Assembly (NCBI RefSeq): GCF_029958905.1
Contig: NZ_CP124614.1
Coordinates: 1,860,001 to 1,924,000, forward strand
Direction of reading: 5' to 3'
Length of the DNA: 64,000 nucleotides
Source of the DNA: Vibrio sp. YMD68
Lineage (GTDB): Bacteria; Pseudomonadota; Gammaproteobacteria; Enterobacterales; Vibrionaceae
Numbering within the stretch: position 1 is the first letter of the stretch; every line of letters begins with the position of its first letter. The notes below the pieces were generated by a model. The model was given only the letters and a program-made list of their open reading frames with translations. It had not been told where the DNA came from and made no database searches. Positions 25,901 through 35,519 of this stretch are shown here, piece after piece. The position numbers were made by a program, and so were the translations under genes.

Positions 25901-26939
25901 CCCACACACCGTTACTGATCACACATTCCACTGGCAAGGTCGACATGATGCCGAAGACGCAGATCTTGGTAAGCGCATTCATCATGTAGTGAAGAAAATG
26001 CAAGCTTATGATCTGAATACCACCGAAAATTTCGTCAGTATCTTAGGGTTTCCTAGCGATGCAGGCGTCGCAAGAAATAAAGGGCGAATTGGCGCGAAGA
26101 AAGCACCAAATTTGATTCGCCAGGCGTTAGCTAACATGGCCTGGCATAAAAACGTGTCGATTGTCGATTTGGGTAACGTCGCTTGTGAAGATGATCAACT
26201 CGAAGATAGCCAAGAGCAATGTGCGCAAGTGATTACCGCAGCCCTCGCCCACTCACCTGTGATTACGCTTGGAGGGGGGCATGAAGTCGCCTGGCCATCT
26301 TTCTTAGGGTTAGCCAACCACTTAAAAAATACCGCCCCCGAACTCAAACCCAAGATTGGAATCATTAACTTTGATGCGCATTTCGATCTTCGTGCTTTTG
26401 AAAGCAATCATGCTGACGTTAAACCCAGTTCTGGGACACCCTTTAATCAAATTAGTCGCTACTGTCAGAGCAACAACTGGGATTTTCACTACGCATGTTT
26501 GGGGGTGAGTCGCGCAAGTAATACAGCGGCACTCTTCAACACCGCCGATGAGCTTGGGGTTTGGTATGTGGAAGACCATCAGTTATCACCAATGAAGCAC
26601 GATGCTCATCTTCCCCAGCTGCAACACTTTATCGACCAGTGCGACTACCTCTATTTAACGATTGATTTGGACGTGTTTCCAGCATCAACCGCACCAGGCG
26701 TCAGTGCCCCCGCCGCTCGCGGAGTCAGCTATGAATCCATCTCGTTATTGTTGGAGCGTATTCTTAATTGCCACAATAAGCTGATGATCGCTGATATAGC
26801 CGAATATAACCCGACGTATGACGTTGATAGCCAAACCGCGAGGTTAGCCGCAAGGCTTTGCTGGGATATGGCGAATGCGATGGCCGATAAGGTGACCAAC
26901 ATTAACGACAACGAAAGTATGCATAAACAGTTTACATAA
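25893..26939 (+). CDS. hutG: Formimidoylglutamase
   Basis: A 348-residue ureohydrolase-fold enzyme with a dimanganese site. It hydrolyses N-formimidoyl-L-glutamate to glutamate and formamide, the last step of the hut pathway. Metal ligands are visible in [22 protein letters not shown] and [11 protein letters not shown]. The start ATG overlaps the hutI stop (ATGACTAA) and uses GAAGGG as ribosome site; an upstream in-frame GTG at 25878 is less likely. Its last four codons (CAG TTT ACA TAA) form the first unit of a 13-bp tandem repeat. Confidence 0.96.
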   Translation: MTNPHTVTDHTFHWQGRHDAEDADLGKRIHHVVKKMQAYDLNTTENFVSILGFPSDAGVARNKGRIGAKKAPNLIRQALANMAWHKNVSIVDLGNVACEDDQLEDSQEQCAQVITAALAHSPVITLGGGHEVAWPSFLGLANHLKNTAPELKPKIGIINFDAHFDLRAFESNHADVKPSSGTPFNQISRYCQSNNWDFHYACLGVSRASNTAALFNTADELGVWYVEDHQLSPMKHDAHLPQLQHFIDQCDYLYLTIDLDVFPASTAPGVSAPAARGVSYESISLLLERILNCHNKLMIADIAEYNPTYDVDSQTARLAARLCWDMANAMADKVTNINDNESMHKQFT

Positions 26940-26966
26940 GCAGTTCACATAAGCAGTTCACATAAA
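26928..26966. repeat. 13-bp tandem triplication over the hutG stop
   Basis: CAGTTTACATAAG, CAGTTCACATAAG, CAGTTCACATAAA, then a partial CAGTT. The hutG stop codon TAA (26937-26939) lies in the first unit. Confidence 0.9.
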
Positions 26967-27029
26967 CAGTTAGTGCAAATAAGAAAAATAGAACAAACCC
27001 CTATAACGTATAACAAAAGGAGCCTCAAC

Positions 27030-28727
27030 ATGACGGAACACCAGAGTGTAGATAAGCGTCTCGACACATCTCGAACTATTCGCTCACCACATGGTACGCA
27101 ACTTCGTGCAAAATCGTGGTTAACTGAAGCGCCGCTTCGTATGTTAATGAATAACCTTGATCCCGATGTCGCTGAGCATCCCCATGCTTTGGTGGTTTAT
27201 GGCGGTATCGGCAGAGCCGCTCGCAACTGGGAATGTTACGACAAAATCGTTGAAGTACTCGAACGACTCGAAGATGACCAAACCTTATTGGTTCAGTCGG
27301 GTAAACCTGTTGGGGTTTTTCCAACCCACAAAAATGCGCCTCGTGTCTTAATTGCAAACTCGAATCTTGTGCCCCACTGGGCGAATTGGGAACACTTCAA
27401 TGAACTCGATAAACAAGGCTTAATGATGTACGGGCAAATGACGGCGGGGAGCTGGATCTATATTGGCTCTCAGGGCATTGTGCAAGGGACTTACGAAACG
27501 TTTGTCGCGATGGCAAAGCAGCACTTTAATGGTAATGCGAAAGGTAAGTGGATTCTAACCGGTGGCCTTGGTGGCATGGGGGGCGCGCAACCTCTAGCAG
27601 GGACCATGGCGGGTTATTCCATGATTGCCGTGGAATGTGATGAATCACGCATTGATTACCGACTTCGCACCGGCTACGTCGATAAGAAAGCCACCAGCCT
27701 CGATGAAGCAATGGCAATGATTCAAGAATCTGACGTGCCTATTTCCGTTGGTTTACTTGGGAATGCCGCAGACGTGTTCACTGAGTGCGTTGAGCGTAAC
27801 ATCACTCCAGATGTCGTTACCGACCAAACCTCAGCTCACGATCCTCTTAATGGTTATCTGCCTCAAGGCTGGAGCATGGACAAAGCGGCATCGGTTCGAA
27901 AAGACGATGAAGCGAAAGTTATCAAAGCGGCAAAACAATCCATGGCAATTCAAGTCACCGCCATGCTCGATTTACAAAAACGAGGCGCTGCGACGGTGGA
28001 TTACGGCAACAACATTCGACAGATGGCACTCGAAGAAGGCGTAAACAACGCCTTTGATTTTCCGGGTTTTGTTCCTGCTTATATTCGACCTTTGTTCTGT
28101 GAAGGTATTGGGCCTTTCCGTTGGGCTGCGCTGTCTGGTGATCCTGAAGACATCTACAAAACTGATCAAAAAGTCAAAGAGCTTATTCCAGATAACCCTC
28201 AGCTTCATAACTGGCTTGATATGGCGCGCGAACGTATTCAGTTCCAAGGGTTACCCGCACGTATCTGTTGGGTCGGCCTAAAAGACCGTGAACGTTTAGG
28301 TCAAGCCTTTAATGAAATGGTTAAAACTGGCGAGCTTAAAGCGCCCGTCGTTATTGGCCGAGATCATCTAGATTCTGGCTCAGTGGCAAGCCCTAACCGA
28401 GAAACAGAAGGCATGATGGATGGTTCAGATGCGGTTTCAGATTGGCCACTGATGAACGCCCTGCTTAACACCGCTGGTGGTGCAACCTGGGTCTCACTTC
28501 ACCATGGTGGTGGTGTTGGAATGGGGTTCTCTCAGCATTCTGGCATGGTCATTTGTTGTGATGGCAGTGAAGATGCGTCAGAACGAATAGCGCGAGTCCT
28601 GCATAACGACCCTGCGACGGGAGTCATGCGTCATGCTGATGCGGGATACGACATTGCAAAACAGTGCGCAGCGGAGCAAGGGTTAGACCTTCCAATGCTA
28701 AACGAAGAACTGAGCAAGCTTAGATAA
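27030..28727 (+). CDS. hutU: Urocanate hydratase
   Basis: Second enzyme of histidine degradation: it adds water to urocanate using tightly bound NAD+ as an electrophile. The 565 residues show the urocanase hallmarks: [56 protein letters not shown] (NAD binding), [28 protein letters not shown], and [22 protein letters not shown] 27030 is preceded by AAAGGAG; the 19-codon upstream extension in frame is not needed. Confidence 0.98.
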   Translation: MTEHQSVDKRLDTSRTIRSPHGTQLRAKSWLTEAPLRMLMNNLDPDVAEHPHALVVYGGIGRAARNWECYDKIVEVLERLEDDQTLLVQSGKPVGVFPTHKNAPRVLIANSNLVPHWANWEHFNELDKQGLMMYGQMTAGSWIYIGSQGIVQGTYETFVAMAKQHFNGNAKGKWILTGGLGGMGGAQPLAGTMAGYSMIAVECDESRIDYRLRTGYVDKKATSLDEAMAMIQESDVPISVGLLGNAADVFTECVERNITPDVVTDQTSAHDPLNGYLPQGWSMDKAASVRKDDEAKVIKAAKQSMAIQVTAMLDLQKRGAATVDYGNNIRQMALEEGVNNAFDFPGFVPAYIRPLFCEGIGPFRWAALSGDPEDIYKTDQKVKELIPDNPQLHNWLDMARERIQFQGLPARICWVGLKDRERLGQAFNEMVKTGELKAPVVIGRDHLDSGSVASPNRETEGMMDGSDAVSDWPLMNALLNTAGGATWVSLHHGGGVGMGFSQHSGMVICCDGSEDASERIARVLHNDPATGVMRHADAGYDIAKQCAAEQGLDLPMLNEELSKLR

Positions 28728-28782
28728 GCGAACCGGTTTCTGCCAATTTCTATCGTTACTCGCTGCTTTGTGAAACTCTTAG

Positions 28783-28886
28783 TTTTTGAGAAGACGTATT
28801 TTTGAGACGACGTGTTTTTGAGAAGACGAGTTTGTAAAGCACTTATTGATAAAAGCATTTATTGATAAAACACGGGTTTATAAAAA
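28783..28886. repeat. Two successive 16-bp-period tandem arrays between hutU and hutH
   Basis: Units TTTTTGAGAAGACGTA, TTTTTGAGACGACGTG, TTTTTGAGAAGACGAG at 28783, 28799 and 28815. They are followed by a second array CACTTATTGATAAAAG, CATTTATTGATAAAAC and a decayed third copy from 28840. The spacer between hutU and hutH is about 200 bp and consists largely of these. Confidence 0.8.
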
Positions 28887-28929
28887 CAATCGGTGAGTAA
28901 CGATTCAATAGAGAAGTATTAAAGGATCA

Positions 28930-30471
28930 ATGAAGATGTTAAATCTATTGCTAAAGCCTGGACACATTAGCTTAAAAGAGCTGCGCCAAGTCAGTCGAAC
29001 GCCCATTAACCTGGCGCTTAATCCAGATGCTATTCCTGACATTGAAGCCAGCACACGCGTTGTCGAGCAGGTTATCGCCGAAGATAGAACCGTGTATGGC
29101 ATTAACACCGGTTTTGGCCTACTCGCCAACACACGTATTGCCCCTGAAGATTTAGAAACATTACAGCGAAGCATCGTACTTTCGCATGCGGCCGGCATTG
29201 GGAAATTAATGTCTGATGAAACCGTACGTTTGATGATGGTTCTGAAAATTAACAGCCTCGCCCGCGGCTATTCTGGAATACGTTTATCGGTGATCAATGC
29301 GTTAATCAAACTGGTCAACGCTCAAGTCTACCCTTGTGTTCCTCAAAAAGGCTCTGTCGGCGCATCGGGGGACTTGGCACCTTTAGCGCACATGAGCACC
29401 ATCTTGCTCGGTGAAGGTGAAGCAAGGCACAATGGCAAAATCATTTCTGGTCTTGAAGCCTTAGCCATCGCAGGTATCACACCTATTACCCTGGCTCCCA
29501 AAGAAGGTCTCGCTCTTTTAAATGGCACACAAGCTTCTACCGCATTCGCTCTCGAAGGTTTGTTTGTGGCAGAAGATCTGTTTGCTTCAGCGACCGTATG
29601 CGGAGCCATGACTGTCGAAGCCGCTTTAGGAAGCAGACGCCCCTTTGACCCACGTATTCATCGTGTGCGAGGCCATAGAGGTCAAATGGACGCGGCAGAA
29701 GCGTATCGTCATCTACTTGATGTGAGCAGCGAGTTAGGTGATTCCCATACCGGCTGTGAAAAAGTGCAAGACCCTTATTCTTTGCGTTGCCAGCCGCAAG
29801 TCATGGGGGCTTGTCTACAACAGATGAGAAATGCTGCATCCATATTGGAAATTGAAGCGAATTCAGTATCGGATAACCCCCTTGTATTCGCTGAAGATGG
29901 CGACATTATTTCAGGCGGTAACTTTCATGCAGAGCCGGTTGCAATGGCCGCAGATAATCTCGCGCTTGCCATCGCCGAGATTGGAAGCTTATCAGAAAGA
30001 AGAATGGCACTGCTGATTGACAGTGCACTCAGCAAACTGCCTCCTTTCTTAGTGGACAATGGCGGGGTAAATTCAGGGTTTATGATCGCTCAAGTTACCG
30101 CGGCCGCGCTAGCCAGTGAAAATAAATCCCTTGCGCATCCAGCGTCTGTCGACAGTTTACCGACCTCGGCAAACCAGGAAGACCATGTATCGATGGCGAC
30201 ATTTGCGGCCAGAAGGCTTAGATATATGGCTGAAAACACCCGTGGAATATTGGCGGTTGAATACTTGTCGGCCGCGCAAGGGTTGGATTTCCGTGCTCCG
30301 TTAAAGTCTTCGCCACGGGTTGAAGAAGCAAAAGCAATGCTGCGCGAAAAAGTGTCTTTCTATGACAAAGATCGTTACTTCGCTCCAGATATTGAGCAAG
30401 CTAATGCATTGCTAAAACTCGCCATTCATAACCACTTAATGCCAGACCAACTGTTTAACAGTTACTCGTAG
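28930..30471 (+). CDS. hutH: Histidine ammonia-lyase (histidase)
   Basis: First enzyme of histidine degradation: it removes ammonia from L-histidine to give urocanate. 513 residues. The Ala-Ser-Gly triplet that cyclises into the MIO electrophile is at 145-147 ([17 protein letters not shown]). Other family signatures are [12 protein letters not shown], the [14 protein letters not shown] region, and [17 protein letters not shown]. The start at 28930 is close to AAAGGA; a second ATG two codons later (28936) has better spacing. Last gene of the hut operon, ahead of a repeat and a terminator. Confidence 0.98.
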   Translation: MKMLNLLLKPGHISLKELRQVSRTPINLALNPDAIPDIEASTRVVEQVIAEDRTVYGINTGFGLLANTRIAPEDLETLQRSIVLSHAAGIGKLMSDETVRLMMVLKINSLARGYSGIRLSVINALIKLVNAQVYPCVPQKGSVGASGDLAPLAHMSTILLGEGEARHNGKIISGLEALAIAGITPITLAPKEGLALLNGTQASTAFALEGLFVAEDLFASATVCGAMTVEAALGSRRPFDPRIHRVRGHRGQMDAAEAYRHLLDVSSELGDSHTGCEKVQDPYSLRCQPQVMGACLQQMRNAASILEIEANSVSDNPLVFAEDGDIISGGNFHAEPVAMAADNLALAIAEIGSLSERRMALLIDSALSKLPPFLVDNGGVNSGFMIAQVTAAALASENKSLAHPASVDSLPTSANQEDHVSMATFAARRLRYMAENTRGILAVEYLSAAQGLDFRAPLKSSPRVEEAKAMLREKVSFYDKDRYFAPDIEQANALLKLAIHNHLMPDQLFNSYS

Positions 30472-30481
30472 TGACAGTAAT

Positions 30482-30525
30482 CAGTATTGACCGTTTCAGT
30501 ATTGACCGTTTTTAGTATTGACTGT
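30482..30525. repeat. 15-16-bp tandem repeat after hutH
   Basis: CAGTATTGACCGTTT twice (30482, 30497), then TAGTATTGACTGT (30513), starting 11 bp after the hutH stop. Confidence 0.85.
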
Positions 30526-30529
30526 GCAT

Positions 30530-30565
30530 AGGCCCATCATTCATTGGTGGGCCTTCTCTTTTTGT
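30530..30565 (+). terminator. Terminator of the hut operon
   Basis: Stem AGGCCCA/TGGGCCT, followed by TCTCTTTTTGTTTT, directly after the tandem repeat. Confidence 0.85.
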
Positions 30566-30667
30566 TTTACTCAATTGCTCGTCTATTCAACACTACGTAC
30601 TGGATGGACCATTAAAAATGCGTTTCCCTGTATAATCTTCCCCAGTTTTCACTACCCAATGTAGATT

Positions 30668-31393
30668 ATGTTTCTAACTTCTTTTGTTTCAGTACAAGAC
30701 CATCAATTCACGTTCACTCGCGAGCAAGCAAGCCACTTTGCTAAAAAAGTCGCTGGTGATTTTAACCCTCTTCATGACGAAGATAACAAACGCTTTTGTG
30801 TTCCTGGCGACCTACTTTTTGCAGTCTTGCTTCAAAAAGAAGGCATCAGCAAAAAGATGCGCTTTGACTTCTCAGGGATGGTTAACGACGGTATAGCACT
30901 GAGTATTGAAAACAAATGTGAGAAAGAAAGCGCTCTCGTTGACGAAAAAGGCAAAGAATACCTTCACATGAACCGCGAAGGCGATGTGAGTCATGATGCC
31001 GCGTTCATCGAGCACGTTGTTACAAACTACGTTCAATTCTCTGGTATGAACTTCCCTCACATCATGGTTCCACTGATGGAAGAGCAACAGATGATGATTA
31101 ACTGTCAGCGTCCGTTAGTCATCTATGAAAGCATGGAAGTTGAATTTGATCGCCTCGATTTGACACACCCTGAAGTAGAGTTTACCGGTGCTACGTTTGA
31201 TGTCGATGGAAAGCGTGGCGTGGTGACACTAAACTTTGCCTTTAAAGAAGATGGTATCGTTGTAGGCAAAGGCGTGAAACGCATGCTAGCCAGTGGACTA
31301 AAACCTTACGATCAAGATTCCGTTGATGACCTGGTTAACCGTTTTAATGAACGTAAGGACATGTTTTTAGAGAAGTTTGCTACAGCGGCTTAA
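30668..31393 (+). CDS. DUF3581 family protein
   Basis: A 241-residue cytoplasmic protein of the DUF3581 family, conserved in Vibrio and relatives. The N-terminal FTFTREQASHFAKKVAGDFNPLHDEDNKRFCVPGDLLFAVLL resembles the substrate-binding helix and N-P-x-H of MaoC-type hotdog hydratases, where Asp and His act on enoyl thioesters. The later VTLNFAFKEDGIVVGKGVKRMLA could be a second hotdog strand. This suggests a hotdog fold acting on, or binding, acyl thioesters; the function is not known. It stands alone after the hut operon and has its own terminator. Confidence 0.85.
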   Translation: MFLTSFVSVQDHQFTFTREQASHFAKKVAGDFNPLHDEDNKRFCVPGDLLFAVLLQKEGISKKMRFDFSGMVNDGIALSIENKCEKESALVDEKGKEYLHMNREGDVSHDAAFIEHVVTNYVQFSGMNFPHIMVPLMEEQQMMINCQRPLVIYESMEVEFDRLDLTHPEVEFTGATFDVDGKRGVVTLNFAFKEDGIVVGKGVKRMLASGLKPYDQDSVDDLVNRFNERKDMFLEKFATAA

Positions 31394-31402
31394 CCTTTTC
31401 GC

Positions 31403-31428
31403 CTCATTTTCTTATCTCATTCTCTTAT
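31403..31428. repeat. 13-bp tandem duplication after the DUF3581 gene
   Basis: CTCATTTTCTTAT followed directly by CTCATTCTCTTAT (12 of 13 identical), 10 bp after the stop. Confidence 0.7.
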
Positions 31429-31479
31429 TTAATGAGTTCAGATATTCCGCTTAGAGAATGAGAAATACAGATCAATATG

Positions 31480-31510
31480 AAACACCCGCTCAGTCAGCGG
31501 GTGTTTTTGA
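31480..31510. terminator. Terminator between convergent DUF3581 and methyltransferase-like genes
   Basis: Stem AACACCCGC/GCGGGTGTT with a 7-nt loop and T5 on the plus strand. Strong in the plus direction. Confidence 0.88.
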
Positions 31511-31528
31511 TTTTTCGCTTTCATCCCA

Positions 31529-31990
31529 TCAAATCCAGCGTCTAACGCTCTGTTTATAATCTACGTACTCAGCACCAAACAGCCGCTCTAATGCTTTCTC
31601 TTCTGGTTGTATCTGGAAACGGTTCATATACACGATAAAGAAAACACTAAGGGAAAGACTCAGTCCATTTTGCAACCAATACCCCACTCCAAACAAAAGA
31701 ATGAAAAGCCCTAAATACATGGGGTTACGCGTATAAGCAAAGATACCGCTATTCACAACCAAAGAAGCGGTTTCAGGCTTCACAGGGTTCACCGTTGTCT
31801 TTACTCGGCGAAATTCTCGAATGCCCAGTAGCCCAACGATCCCCGAAGCGATAAAACACACTAAAAACACCAGCCAGGTGAAAGGGAAAATAATGTGCGC
31901 GAACATCAGATTCTCTGCTGCAAAATTCATCAGAAGAATAACGATAACAAACACCGCTACCGGTGGGATTTTGAGCTCCAATCTGTCCAT
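31529..31990 (-). CDS. Isoprenylcysteine carboxyl methyltransferase-like membrane protein
   Basis: A 153-residue inner-membrane protein with about four helices. The SAM-binding region of the ICMT/PEMT superfamily is visible: SGIFAYTRNPMYLGLFILLFGVGYWL (the R-N-P-M-Y motif) and QPEEKALERLFGAEYVDYKQSVRRWI (the E-E-x2-L...Y-x2-Y pattern). Bacterial members methylate unknown small or lipid substrates. I chose the ATG at 31990 because AGGA lies 7 nt upstream; in-frame codons at 32002 (ATG) and 32023 (TTG) lack this. Confidence 0.88.
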   Translation of the reverse strand: MDRLELKIPPVAVFVIVILLMNFAAENLMFAHIIFPFTWLVFLVCFIASGIVGLLGIREFRRVKTTVNPVKPETASLVVNSGIFAYTRNPMYLGLFILLFGVGYWLQNGLSLSLSVFFIVYMNRFQIQPEEKALERLFGAEYVDYKQSVRRWI

Positions 31991-32056
31991 TTCGATCCTC
32001 ATTTTATTATTAGACGGCCTCAATGACGAACTTTACCCCGTTTATGAGCTGTAGAT

Positions 32057-32092
32057 AAAAAATAGCCCAGAATGATCATCTGGGCTATTTTT
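32057..32092 (-). terminator. Terminator of ydiJ
   Basis: Stem AATAGCCCAGA/TCTGGGCTATT with a 7-nt loop and T-runs on both sides, about 165 bp after the ydiJ stop, beyond the 16-bp repeats. Confidence 0.85.
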
Positions 32093-32171
32093 CTATGTAC
32101 GTTTCATCGGTCTACGTTTCAATCTGTACATTTTTCTAGCTACGCACTTCTATCAACACACTTTATCTATA

Positions 32172-32251
32172 CACTGGCATATCTAAACACTGGCATATCT
32201 AAACACTGGCATATCTAAACACTGGCATATCTAAACACTGGCGTATCTAAA
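32172..32251. repeat. Five-copy 16-bp tandem array after ydiJ
   Basis: CACTGGCATATCTAAA at 32172, 32188, 32204 and 32220, and CACTGGCGTATCTAAA at 32236. The array ends 5 bp from the ydiJ stop codon (minus-strand gene ending at 32257). Confidence 0.97.
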
Positions 32252-32256
32252 CAATA

Positions 32257-35200
32257 TCAACGATCAACAACGTCTAGCAGTGCTTGTAATGGGTGTTTAA
32301 CTTTCACTTGCTCAAAACGTTTAACCTGGCTTCGGCACGAGTAGCCCGTCACTAGACAACGGTCTGACGGCAGGTCTTGAAGCCTTGGTTTCCAGCTTAA
32401 TGCATAAATGTCCTTTGACATCTCTAGCTTGTCTTTTTCATGCCCAAACGTGCCAGCCATGCCACAGCAACCCACGGGTACCGTGTTTAATGTCGCACCA
32501 AAGTGAGTGAAAATTTCGCCCCACTCTTTTTCGGCATTAGGCATCTTCGTTTTTTCAGTACAATGCGCCAATAAATACCAAGGTTCATTCACCGCTGTAG
32601 AAGGCTTAGCGGTTGAAGTACGAGCCTCAATGTCAGCCAACCGAGGTAATAACCATTCGTGCACGGTCAGAACATCGAAATCACCTCTGTCTTTACCCAG
32701 TACTTCGGTATATTCGTCTCGGTAGCAGAGCACTAACGCCGGATCAACACCAACCAACGGGATATCAAGATCGGCTACCAGCGACAAAAAGGTCGCGGTG
32801 TTTTTTGCACTCGAGGCAAATTGCTGCAAGAACCCTTTGATGTGCTGCGCTTTTCCATTGGGTTTGAATGGCAATAAAATGGGTGTTTTACCCAGTTTAG
32901 AAACCAGCGCAATAAAATCAGCGACTACCTCAGCGTCATAAAAGCTCGTAAACGGATCTTGAACAATCAGTACGTGGTTGCTTTTCTCTTGCTTAGATAA
33001 CGCCGCGAGTCGCTGTAAATCAAACTTATGAGATTTATCCAGTTGAGAGGCTAACGTTGGCACCGACATCAACGGAGTATCGACATACCCCACACTTTTC
33101 TCTGTTAGGCTTTGAACCCAAGGCTGACGAATAGCAGCGTTAACGACCTTGGGCGCTTTCGCCATCAGTGGCAACATGGTTTCAATATTGGCGACCAGGT
33201 AATCTTTGGCTGGGCGCTGATAACGCGTGTGATAGAGATTAAGAAACCTTGAACGGAAACTAGGGACATCTACTTTAATTGGACACTGGCTTGCACAAGC
33301 TTTACAAGCTAAGCACCCATTCATTGCTTCATAAACTTCATGCGAGAAATCGTACTCATGGCGCTTGTTAATTCTGTTCCTAACGCGATCGAGTAGCGAT
33401 TTAATGCTTAAACGACCCGACAAGGTTTTCTGCTCAATATCAAGGATATCGATACCCTGTTCACTTAACTGACGAAGCCATTCTCGCACAAGGCCCGCTC
33501 GTCCTTTAGGGGAATGACGCCTATCTGATGTGACTTTCATAGAAGGACACATAGGAGACGCTGTATCGTAATTGAAGCACAATCCGTTGCCATTACACTC
33601 CATCGCTTGCTTGAAGCTGTCTCTCACTTCAATGTCGATTTGACGGTCATAATAGCCACGTTTGGTGTCTGATACCTTAACGAGCTCGGCATCACTGTCT
33701 AACGGTGTACATACCTTACCTGGGTTCATTTTATTATGTGGATCGCAGGCTCTCTTGACGCGGCGAAGTTCTTGGAAAAGCACCTCACCAAAAAACTCAG
33801 GCCCATATTCAGAGCGATAGCCTTTACCGTGCTCACCCCACATCAAACCGCCATACTTAGCCACCAACTGAACCACTTGGTCCGATATTTGATGCATTAA
33901 TTGCTCTTGTTCTGGATCGCAAAGATCTAAAGCCGGTCGAACATGCAATACACCCGCATCCACATGCCCAAACATCCCGTAATTGAGCTGATTGTCATCG
34001 AGAAGTTGGCGGAATTCAGCAATAAAGTCCGCTAAATTTTCTGGTGGTACACAAGTATCTTCCGCAAAAGCGACAGGTTTTGCTTTGCCTTTTGCTCCAC
34101 CGAGAAGACCCACGGCTTTTTTGCGCATATTGTAAATTTTGCCAATGCTCGATAAATCACTGCACGTTTGAAAGCCAATAATTCCCGCTTCACCGTTGGT
34201 GATCATGGCTTCAATCTTGTCACTTAATGCTTTAACTTGAGCGGCAACCTTTTGTTCATCATCGCCTGCGAACTCAATCATATTGATGCCAAGCATTTCT
34301 TTATTTGGCACTTCGCGCAAAAGATCACTCACGCTGTGCCATACAATATCTTGTTTCGCTAAATTGAGGACTCGAGAATCGATGGTCTCGACCGATAAGG
34401 CATCGGCTTCTACCATAAACGGGGCATTACGTAATGCCGCATCAAAACTGGAATACTTAACGTTAACCAAGGTGCGCGCTTTTGGGATTGGCGTGAGATT
34501 TAACTTAGCTTCAGTGATAAAAGCAAGGGAGCCTTCAGAGCCACACAACACGCGAGTGAAATTAAATTGCTCGCTCTCATCAATGGCGTTTTTTAAGTCA
34601 TAGCCCGTTAGGAATCGATTGAGCGGCGGAAACTTATCGAGAATTTTTTCACGGTTATCGCGACAGACTTTCTCGGTAATATCAAGAGCCATCGCAGCTT
34701 GCGTCTGCGCTTGTGGTTGACCCAGAGACAAATCTGATTCCAATATACTTCCGTCTGAAAAGACCGCTTGAAGCGACAAGACATGATCGGAGGTTTTACC
34801 GTATTTCAGTGAGCCTTGGCCTGATGCGTCGGTATTCACCATTCCACCGAGCGTGGCGCGATTGCTGGTGGACAACTCTGGAGAAAAGAAATAGCCAAAT
34901 GGACGTACGGCATCATTCAGCTGATCTTTTATTATCCCCGTTTGAACGCGAACCCAACCCTCTTTTTCATTTATCTCTAACACAGCATTCATGTGACGAG
35001 ATAAATCCACCACAATTCCTTTGGTCAACGACTGACCATTTGTCCCTGTGCCGCCGCCACGTGGTGAAAATGTAATGCGCTTATATTCGGGTTTTGAACT
35101 AACCTTACCTATAAGAGCAACATCATTCGTTGTTTTAGGGTGTACAACCGCTTGAGGGAGTTGTTGGTATACACTGTTATCAGTGGCTACCGCCAAACGA

Positions 35201-35307
35201 CTGGCATATTGAGACTCGATGTCTCCACTAAAGCCAGCCTGATGAAGTTCTTGTAAGTAACTGTGTACGACTGGGTCGACATCAGATTGAAATTGCAGTC
35301 TTGGTAA
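32257..35307 (-). CDS. ydiJ: FAD-linked (Fe-S) oxidoreductase YdiJ, D-2-hydroxyglutarate dehydrogenase type
   Basis: A 1016-residue flavin and iron-sulfur protein (E. coli YdiJ has 1018). The N-terminal half is a vanillyl-alcohol-oxidase-type FAD domain: FSPRGGGTGTNGQSLTKGIVVDLSRHMN, then FFSPELSTSNRATLGGMVNTDASGQGSL. A [4Fe-4S] ligand set CLACKACASQCPIKVDVP and CCG-type domains (VPVGCCGMAGTFGHE) follow. The family oxidises D-2-hydroxyacids, 2-hydroxyglutarate being the reported substrate of YdiJ. I chose the ATG at 35307 (CAGGAAG just upstream) over one at 35340. Monocistronic. Confidence 0.95.
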   Translation of the reverse strand, partial: LPRLQFQSDVDPVVHSYLQELHQAGFSGDIESQYASRLAVATDNSVYQQLPQAVVHPKTTNDVALIGKVSSKPEYKRITFSPRGGGTGTNGQSLTKGIVVDLSRHMNAVLEINEKEGWVRVQTGIIKDQLNDAVRPFGYFFSPELSTSNRATLGGMVNTDASGQGSLKYGKTSDHVLSLQAVFSDGSILESDLSLGQPQAQTQAAMALDITEKVCRDNREKILDKFPPLNRFLTGYDLKNAIDESEQFNFTRVLCGSEGSLAFITEAKLNLTPIPKARTLVNVKYSSFDAALRNAPFMVEADALSVETIDSRVLNLAKQDIVWHSVSDLLREVPNKEMLGINMIEFAGDDEQKVAAQVKALSDKIEAMITNGEAGIIGFQTCSDLSSIGKIYNMRKKAVGLLGGAKGKAKPVAFAEDTCVPPENLADFIAEFRQLLDDNQLNYGMFGHVDAGVLHVRPALDLCDPEQEQLMHQISDQVVQLVAKYGGLMWGEHGKGYRSEYGPEFFGEVLFQELRRVKRACDPHNKMNPGKVCTPLDSDAELVKVSDTKRGYYDRQIDIEVRDSFKQAMECNGNGLCFNYDTASPMCPSMKVTSDRRHSPKGRAGLVREWLRQLSEQGIDILDIEQKTLSGRLSIKSLLDRVRNRINKRHEYDFSHEVYEAMNGCLACKACASQCPIKVDVPSFRSRFLNLYHTRYQRPAKDYLVANIETMLPLMAKAPKVVNAAIRQPWVQSLTEKSVGYVDTPLMSVPTLASQLDKSHKFDLQRLAALSKQEKSNHVLIVQDPFTSFYDAEVVADFIALVSKLGKTPILLPFKPNGKAQHIKGFLQQFASSAKNTATFLSLVADLDIPLVGVDPALVLCYRDEYTEVLGKDRGDFDVLTVHEWLLPRLADIEARTSTAKPSTAVNEPWYLLAHCTEKTKMPNAEKEWGEIFTHFGATLNTVPVGCCGMAGTFGHEKDKLEMSKDIYALSWKPRLQDLPSDRCLVTGYSCRSQVKRFEQVKVKHPLQALLDVVDR

Positions 35308-35519
35308 CATGTGCTTCCTGCCCCTAAAGCGCTGATCCAATCAGCTATGGGTAATTGTATTTATTAATTTTTTAGAATCTGGTCACTTTACAACATTTGA
35401 AAACGTGATCAAAACAGATTCTCAACCAAAAAATACAACTAATGCTTTCTTTTTTAAAACGTAAGCTTAAAAATGAGCAACGCATTCAGCAAATAGCTTT
35501 GACTTAGAGTGATTAAATA

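Noticed and set aside
26928..26966. CRISPR-like array at the short tandem repeats
   Set aside because: The units are directly adjacent without spacers and no cas genes are present; these are simple tandem duplications.
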